Part shown: piece after piece, positions 57,131 to 64,000 of the stretch | How the letters are laid out: each line of letters starts with the position of its first letter | Position numbering within the stretch: the first letter of the stretch is position 1 | Notes under the pieces: model-generated | What the model was told of the DNA's origin: nothing | Seen by the model: the letters and a program-made list of their open reading frames with translations, nothing else | Database searches by the model: none | Made by a program: the position numbers and the translations under genes | Origin: Cryptomeria japonica | Taxonomy: Eukaryota; Streptophyta; Pinopsida; Cupressales; Cupressaceae | NCBI RefSeq assembly: GCF_030272615.1 | Contig: NC_081411.1 | Coordinates: 153,999,971-154,063,970 of the forward strand | DNA: 64,000 bases | Direction: 5' to 3'

Positions 57131-57578
57131 AACTGATATGCCCCTAGAGATTGATTTGATGAAGCTTAGTTGCTCAACTTATAACAAAGATTTTAAAAGA
57201 AATTCTCAAGTTTGAGGTCATGAGTATGCCCCCTCGGGAGCGAAATCGAAAGATAGTGAGGGTTGGGCAATGATTTTAAGCATTTATTTCGAGCGATTAT
57301 AGTTATTTGAGCACAAAGATTAATGTTGCTGATTAAAATTAGGGTTATTTTAAGAATTAAATTGAGATTTAGCATTGATTAACGAGAAATTAAGCGCAAA
57401 TTGAAGAAGAAAATGAGCAAGTGATGAAAACGCTAAGTGGTTGCAGTTGTGCAAAATTGACTAGGAGGATGATCTCAGATTTCGATTTTGATCCCAAAAA
57501 TGGAATTAGCACCATTAATTTAGTTTAGGGTACAATTTTCATGTCCCTCAGAGCAAGTTGAAAAATTAGGGTTTTGGC

Positions 57579-57587
57579 TATATAAGG
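57579..57587 (+). promoter_or_regulatory. TATA box of the antisense PMD gene in H
   Basis: TATATAAGG lies 80 bp before the first-exon ATG at 57660. It is a good plant TATA box at normal spacing for a leader of about 50 nt. Confidence 0.65.
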
Positions 57588-57659
57588 GGTCCATGTGTCA
57601 TTTTCAAGTCATTTTCACCTCTCCAAGTTTGAAATTCTAAAAGCCCTCTGCGAAGAAAA

Positions 57660-60141
57660 ATGGCCATTCTGATCTAGGAGCACCGTTTAGAGCACCAGAG
57701 ACATCACAATCGACTGCAGAACTACGACCCAATGGTAAGTGATCAATCTTAAGCCTGTTTGAGTTTTCAAATTTTGAATTTTGAGTGATTTTTTTGCATT
57801 TTTTAGTTGTTTGAAGACGTGTGCCACGATTTGTCGTATGATGAAACACCATTTCTCGTACGATAAACTATCTCTTATGTAGTTTATAATATGGGCATGT
57901 AGGGTTTGTCGTGTGAAGTGGGCCCATGTCTCGTACAAACTTGTTCTTGAGTGCCCCTTTTGTTGTGCGATGTTTAATGTTTCGTATGGGAATGTTTTGT
58001 CCTACGATGTCTAATCCTGTTTCGTACGAAATTTTGCCCTTCTGTGAAAACTCGTATGAAAAACAACAAGCATGTTTGAAGGTCACAATGTCAAATTTTG
58101 AATTTGCATTTTGCATATTTGGATACGCAAGCATGTTTAGCATGGTTTTAGTGTAATTTGGATCACATGCTGATAGTGTTCATGTTTGATTTTGCAGATT
58201 CGGTTGCTAGATGTCTTGTTTCATTGTGTTTATCCACCTACTCTGGGATTGGTTCAAAATTTGTCAGACATAGATAGGGCTCATATTCAGGCATGTAGAT
58301 TTGGATACCTTCTTCAGATGCTAGATATCCGTGTTAATCACGGGATGTTGACCGCATTAGTCGAGTGATTCCATTCAGAGCATAATACGTTCCATTTACC
58401 CATAGGAGAGATGATTATCACACCTAAGGATGTCTATCGTATTCTCAGGATTCCATTTGTTGGTGATAAGGTAGATTATGATTCTGCTCAATGGCCTAGG
58501 ATTTTAGCTTTGAGACATATATTTCATGATAAGACCATCCTTGAGCAAGCCATTACATAGGATGTTATGATGGCTAGATATAGCGAGCAATTTCCACTAG
58601 CATGTGTGTTAGTAGGTATGATAGGTTGTTTTGTCATGCCGAACAGGGGACAACAGAGCTTTCTATGTGGCTGGGCTAGGATGCTCGAGAGACTACTGAC
58701 TCATCCTGAGAGATTAGGGTGGGGTTCTTGTTTATTAGATCACATGTATCATGAGATGCATGAGGTTGCATATAGGGATGGGAAGAGTATGGCAGTGGGA
58801 GTCCTAGTTTTTATTTGGGCCTAGGAGCACATCCCAATATGCAAACCTATAGTGGATGATGCTAGAGAGCCACACCAGCCCATAGTTTATTGTATTCTGG
58901 TTATGTCACTCAACCCCATCTGGGAAAGACAGAGTATTGGAGGAGACAGCTTGATGATCTGATCACGGTGGTATGGAGACCATACAAGGGGTTGGAGCTA
59001 TGGGATGACTGGAGAGCGTAGAGGAAGGACATGTTTATGACACGTCCTCTTATTGGCAGGTCGGTGTCCATCATTGAGTGGTTCACCATTTCTAGGGTTA
59101 TGAGGCAGTATGGCAGACCACAGGGTATGTCACTGGAGTTTACAGCCTATGCCTGATATGGGGACAAGGAGAGACAAGGATGGGCTCTGAGGTTCTCCTA
59201 CACACTGAGCATGCAGGAGCTAGTCAGTTTACAGCAAATGAGATGAGATTACTTGGAGGATGTCGCGGATGCGAGGGTATTGTCCCAGTACAGGGATTGG
59301 TTCCAGAGGCATCCCTTTCCGAGATTCATAGATCCCGCATAGTATGCACCTCTTATAGAGGAGGTTGAGGATAAGGCACCAACCTAGGCATAGATACCGG
59401 ATCAGGTATAGGGGAAAGGACAGGTGCAGGGACAAGGACAAGTGCAGGGGCAGAGAGCAGATGCACAGAGGTGAGCAAGATACCAGTCGAAGGGAGACAG
59501 TGACAGAGAGGGGAGGGTGGATCGCTAGGGGTTGTTGCGGTTGAGATTGGCTATGTTGGGGCGACATAGGGCGAAGAGGAGAAGGAGAGAGTAGCTCCTT
59601 GGCAGGTGAGACAGCAGAGGGATGAGTAGGGAGGCGGAGAGGGAGGCAAAGAGCCTGTGAGGGAGCAAGGTATTGGAGGATGAGTTGGAGGGGGGGAGAG
59701 CAGGGGGCAGTGGATGCAACATGGTCTCTGAGGGCTAGATTGGGAGATTTGTAGGCACAACTAACAGTGGCGCAGACACAACTTGTAGAGCGAGACCGAC
59801 AACTTGTTGAGGTCTGAGCAGAGAGAGATCGACAGTTGGTTGAGGTCAAAGCTGTGCGCGATCGTCAGCTCATTGAGGTCAAAGTTAAGCATAATCATCA
59901 GCTTGCTAAGGTGAGAGCAGAGCGAGACGCTCTTCAGCGAGAGGTTTTGCATCAAACTAGTAGAGCAGCTTATTACATTGCAGCCTATAGCGTAGTGTTC
60001 CATATTCGCAGTATATGGCTCAATTTGAGGGAGCTAGGGTACCCAAACAGGATGTCGAGCAGTAGGCAACACCTCCTCCACCTGGCAATGAGGGAGAGGC
60101 AGAGAGATAGCTTATTAGGTCTTTTAGTTTTTGTTATATAA
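57660..60141 (+). pseudogene. Antisense plant mobile domain (PMD) gene in element H, two exons
   Basis: Proposed exon 1 is 57660-57734 (25 codons, MAILI then a TAG at 57675), ending at GTAAGT (57735-57740). The intron ends with TTTGCAG at 58197, and exon 2 starts at 58198 in the same phase, as in B. Exon 2 has LLQMLDIRVNHGMLTALVE and FHLPIGEMIITPKDVYRIL, the PMD core, with TGA at 58366, TAG at 58558 and 58822 at Trp or Gln positions. A frameshift near 58900 moves the frame; YWRRQLDDL and VVWRPYKGLELWDD continue it. A Gln-rich linker (about 59395-59470) and a helical coiled-coil-like part (59836-60000) follow, as in B. Confidence 0.77.
57815..58050 (+). repeat. Degenerate TTTCGTACGA repeats in the PMD intron of H
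   Basis: About ten imperfect copies of TT[GT][CT]CGTA[CT]GA at irregular spacing within the proposed intron. The unit differs from those in B, but the location is the same. Confidence 0.72.
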
Positions 60142-61258
60142 CCCATTTTTTATAGCCCTATTCAATTTTTGCTCAAATGAGACATTGTATATAACAGTTG
60201 ATATCTTTTGTACTCGGAGACACTGAAATTATGATTATATACAAGATCTTGATTTGATTTCATTGTACTTGTGTCGATTGATTATGAGATGTCTTTCTAT
60301 ATGCTTTATTCTATATGTATGCATATTTTGTGTTTTTCAGTATGGATGTATACAATGGATGTAATATGGATGTTTATTTTTGTTTCTTTTTCATGCAAAT
60401 AATTGATGATGAAAATGAATGATTAGAAGGAGCAACAAGTAATGTAAATGTTTATTTTTCTTCATGCAATAATATGAATGCAAATGAGTGATAATGAAAT
60501 GTATGGATTTATATAAGATGCTTATATATGCAGCTAACATCTCAATACATAAGTACTTGATCAGAGAAATAATGATGAAACAGAGACCACTTAGCGGAGA
60601 AAATGATGATCGCTGCAAACTCTCATTCAGAAGATAAAGAGATCATTGTTATCATGCCAAAATTAGTTTTAAATACATAAAATTTAGAATGAATGCAACC
60701 TAAACCTTGTCACTAGATTTGGAATGCTTAATCTTCATCACTGAGCATTGTACAAACATAGCAGGAAAAATTGAGTTCCTTTCTTTTCATATGCAATATT
60801 AATTATCTTCCCCGCAATGACCCTTTGTTTGTTCATATCCTTGGACAGATTACACATGCATTTGGATTGCACATTAAAGAAATTCTCTCAAAATAGACAA
60901 AGAAATGATGCCAACCTCCCTGTAGCATACAGAGTCGAGGTATGTGTGGTGATTTCACCTTGATGTGAAGGCACTTATCACAGACACCCAGCTGATTAGA
61001 TGTTTCCAGATCATCAGATTCATTCCTACAAGTAGAAAACAAAGAAACATATTAAAAGATAGAGGGAATAATAATCGAAAACCAATATAAAAGACAGCAT
61101 ACAAAGAAAATTTCATGCATATCTCAAACAATTTAGTGATTGTTTTGATAGTCTTGTTTTGTTTGTTTACTCGGTGATAAAACTCTGCAGTAGTTAGGAG
61201 ATAGGTGACTGACTCAGAGTGGATGATCGAGTACCACTGACTAAAAGATGACTTGGTT
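60142..61258. other. Spacer downstream of the PMD gene, element H
   Basis: No protein-like frame. ATG-rich text at 60260-60520 resembles 21300-21560 of B in style. It ends at the target duplication of solo LTR K. Confidence 0.5.
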
Positions 61259-61263
61259 GATAC

Positions 61264-62450
61264 TGATGAATACTAAGAGGGGGGGTGAATTAGTATACCA
61301 AGAATTACTGAACTTAAACACTTAAACAGTTTAGCAATAAACTGATATAATAGTTTTACTAACAAACCGGTTAACACAAATACAAACCAAAAAGAAAATA
61401 AGGCATTCACCCATAGAAGCAAAATCACCATAACATAAGAGATTTTGACGTGGAAACCCAAATGGGAAAATCCATAGTGAGATGAAACTCACAAGTAACT
61501 ATCTACAGAATAGTAACCAGACCGGTTGAGGTCATACAATGTTCTTCACCAGAACAGATCTTGTTAGGAATCTCCATCTCTGTTAGGAGATAAGTCTGAT
61601 TAAAGACTACCTTGTGAGAGGATTTCAGATCCACAAATGTGAACCACCTTGTTAGAGGATTTACAAAGGCTTTTCTAGGCCTACCCGGTTAAGGGTTTTA
61701 GACTTGTCAAAGATGTGAGTAATCAACAAGTGAATGTTCTAGCAAATAGCATAGTCTACTTGGTTAGATCCATGATAGCTCATTGCTAATGCATTTCAGC
61801 ATTACTTCAGTCTTCAGTAAATCCACACTCTGTTACTACACACAAACTTGATCTTCTCTTCTAAGATCGCACATACAAAACTCATCAACCACCAAAAACC
61901 CTAATAGCTACATCTGCTAAAACCCTAGACATGATGTCCTTAAAAAAAATATGATTTCATGTCAGTCCAATAGGATTACATTGCAAGTTCCTAGGTTCAT
62001 TGCATCTAGACACATTTGATAACACGGCACAAAATCATTGTTAAAGTGTCGGTGGATGGTAACTCATCACAAAAATATCGGTTGGTAACTCATCACAAAG
62101 TATTACCGGTTCATACAACTTTACCGATTACCGGTTGGTAACTCATCATAGAGTAATATCGGTTTAAACATTAAACCGATTACCGGTTGTCCGAAAATGA
62201 AGACTAGGAAAATGATAATTGCCACTACAATTTCTTCGCTCTGCTTGAGATCCTCAAACCGCTTGAGGTCTTCATACCGCTTGAGATTGGTAAACACTTT
62301 CTGCAAAACACCGATAGCCTAAAGACTATAATACATAATACCAGTTTGGAACAAATACCGGTTGAGCATAACTCATACATAGAAAGTGATCTCAAAGCAA
62401 GTGTGTGTCCATCAATGACAATCACCACATAAACATCAAAAATGCCAACA
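61264..62450 (-). repeat. Element K: copia-type solo LTR inside H
   Basis: 1187 bp, flanked by the exact duplication GATAC (61259-61263 and 62451-62455). On the - strand it starts TGTTGGCATTTTTGATG and ends with ATTCATCA. It has the copia signs: a G run before TGAATTAG near 61280 and GTGGAAACCCAAATGGGAAAA near 61451. It is related in type to the LTR of element I (shared end phrases AATGCCAACA and ATACT[AG]AGAGGGG). Confidence 0.88.
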
Positions 62451-62817
62451 GATACTGCTTAGGACATGTAAATTGCTCATTCGATTACCCTACGACTAGG
62501 ACATTGATCGGTTTCAAGCCATGAGGGTTCTAAAAGAACTAGATGTCACAAAAGCGACTAGAAAGGTATGTACAAGCGAAAGCAAAGATGCAAGAAAATA
62601 GGAAATGTCAACATTGTGTTGATAGATGGAGCGCTTGAGTACAAGAGGCGTCTGTTTACCAGGTTTTCACCTGCTTGGCAAAGATCCTTCTCCAATTTTT
62701 AAATTTTTTTTTTTTTCTCAGGACTTTTCTGATTTATAGGATTTCTTCAGGACTTTTTCTGATTTTTAGAATTTCTTCAGGACATTTTAGCTATACAGGT
62801 TGTTGGAGCAGAGAACA

Positions 62818-64000
62818 CTAAGTGAAGAATTTCTTCGAGTGGATGGTGTTGATCGGTTCACGGAGCTATTCTCCTTCTGATGTTGAGAGTTGATAGACAC
62901 CAGAGCCAAAGACTATAGTAACAATTTAGGGACCCAGCCAATTGGGTTCAAACTTCCCTTTGTTGTCTCGAAACTGTTGATTCTTAGGATTTTCTCTCAG
63001 AACAAGGTCACCAACCTAAAATTTTCATTGTTGAACCTTTTTGTTATAACCTCTAGACATTCTCTTTTGATATTCTCTCAGATGATCAAATACCACTTGT
63101 CGGCGTTCATCCAGCAACTCGAGTTCTTGCAATCTAGATATTTTGTAGTCTTCATCAATAACAAGACCTTGCAAAGAAACTCTTAAAGATGGTATCTCCA
63201 CCTCAACAGGTAAGACTGCTTCGGACCCATACACCAAAGAAAAAGGTGTAGCCCCAGTAGGTGTTCTAATACTTGTTCTATAAGCCATAGGGTAGGATTG
63301 AGCTGCAGGTGCCAATCCTTTCCAGATTTATTTATTGTCCTATGTAAGATAGTCAACAGATTCTTGTTAGATGCTTCAGCTTGTCCATTATCTTGAGGGT
63401 AGTATATTAATGACCAGTGTTGTTTTATTTTGATTTTTTCACAGAGTTCATCTAGATCTTTGTTCTTGAACTGTCCTCCATTGTCAATCATAATGGATGA
63501 AGGTATACCATACCTATAGATGATATAGTTAAGGATAAACAGAGCTACTTGTTTACCAGTTGCTTTGATGAGCAGAACCGCTTCTACCCACTTAATGAAG
63601 TACTCAGTGGCAATTATAATAAACTTGTGTCCATAAGATGATGCAGGATATATTTGGCCAATGAGATCAAATGCCCATTATTGAAAAGGCCAATGTGTAA
63701 TGAAGGGTATGAGATCCCATGCTGGAGAATGTATAAGGTTCCCATGTAGCTGACACTTCTCACAAGTTTTAGCAAATTGTATAGCCTCTTTCTCTGTGTC
63801 TAGCCAGTAGTAGCCAGCCCTTAGTAGTTTCTGTGCTAAAGTTAGACCGTTTGAATGGGATCCACAAACACCTTCATGAACCTTGGATAATGCGCGTTGG
63901 GACTCTTTAGTTTCTAGACACCTAAGCAAAGCATTATCCAAACCTCACCTAACTAGGTCGTTAGCGATGATGACGTACCATGAAGCATTTGGAATTAGGT
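62818..64000 (-). pseudogene. Integrase part of pol, element H
   Basis: From the window edge: zinc-binding part (VHEGVCGSHSNG, CEKCQLHGN), core with all three catalytic residues kept in the text WAFDLIGQI, MIDNGGQF and GQAEASNK, then EVEIPSLRVSLQGL and GVYQLSTSEGE, ending TAG at 62818-62820. A TAG precedes WAFDL and another replaces a Gln in GE*LREP. A frameshift lies near 63250. Unlike B, the acidic triad is intact, but the frame is broken. Confidence 0.88.

Larger units (their letters stand above)
55573..64000 (-). mobile_element. Element H: Ty3/gypsy element related to B, with antisense PMD gene
   Basis: The left boundary is the 3' LTR, inserted in the 5' LTR of G. On the - strand the visible part is integrase, spacer with solo LTR K, antisense PMD gene, polypurine tract, 3' LTR. 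The 5' half is beyond the window. Layout and protein text match B (for example GSG[AV]YQLST at the pol end), but nucleotide similarity outside coding parts is low, so they are different families of one group. Confidence 0.85.

Noticed and set aside
59229-59849. 206-codon open frame on the - strand opposite the PMD gene of H
   Set aside because: Its Leu/Ser/Pro-rich text is the complement of the Gln/Gly/Arg-rich linker; no relative or domain is visible.

Overview
This window looks like nuclear DNA of a seed plant, most likely one with a very large genome such as a conifer (inference: several long, old, mutually nested LTR retrotransposons, accessory ORFs typical of plant elements, AT-rich sequence, no cellular gene). 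I recognise no host gene, rRNA or tRNA gene, or CRISPR. Almost all of the 64 kb can be assigned to LTR retrotransposons, which I label A to K. Nearly all coding regions are decayed: they carry in-frame stops, mostly TAG where CAG (Gln) is expected, plus some frameshifts.

Layout, left to right. (A) 1-5009, + strand, the right part of a gag-only Ty3/gypsy element, inserted in (I) 5010-9230, a - strand Ty1/copia element cut in its reverse transcriptase. 9231-10995 is gene-free. (D) 10996 to about 49.9 kb, - strand, is a pol-less element with copia-type ends, split by C, E and F. (C) 13008-30353, + strand copia with 1.55-kb LTRs, TSD ATTTT and a deletion fusing gag to reverse transcriptase. Its 3' LTR was later split by (B) 17206-28841, - strand Ty3/gypsy, TSD GTTGG, lacking PBS and gag but keeping pol. 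(E) 31843-46315, - strand Ty3/gypsy with 1.12-kb LTRs, which interrupts D in frame. (F) 48599-49857, solo LTR, TSD AGAAA. (G) about 49.9-55.6 kb, - strand copia with all domains. (H) 55573 to beyond 64000, - strand Ty3/gypsy related to B, inserted in the 5' LTR of G and itself holding (K) 61264-62450, a solo LTR with TSD GATAC.

The most notable system is in B and H. Between pol and the 3' LTR, on the strand opposite to pol, each carries a plant mobile domain (PMD) gene with its own TATA box, a short first exon starting ATGGC, a GTAAGT donor, an intron filled with a degenerate minisatellite, an acceptor AG, and a second exon coding for the PMD, a Gln-rich linker and a coiled coil. The splice phase is the same in both. 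Antisense orientation would protect such an intron from removal when the element is copied through RNA.

E is unusual in two ways. A second RNase H domain lies upstream of the reverse transcriptase instead of downstream, and two extra ORFs between integrase and 3' LTR are arranged divergently around a 283-bp spacer. D codes for a zinc-knuckle protein and a large non-pol protein of a type I associate with plant retroelements, and it shares its polypurine-tract/LTR junction with C, so mobilisation by a copia-type partner is plausible. Element order and orientation are read from the sequence; lineage names (Tat-like, Tork-like) are inferences from motifs.
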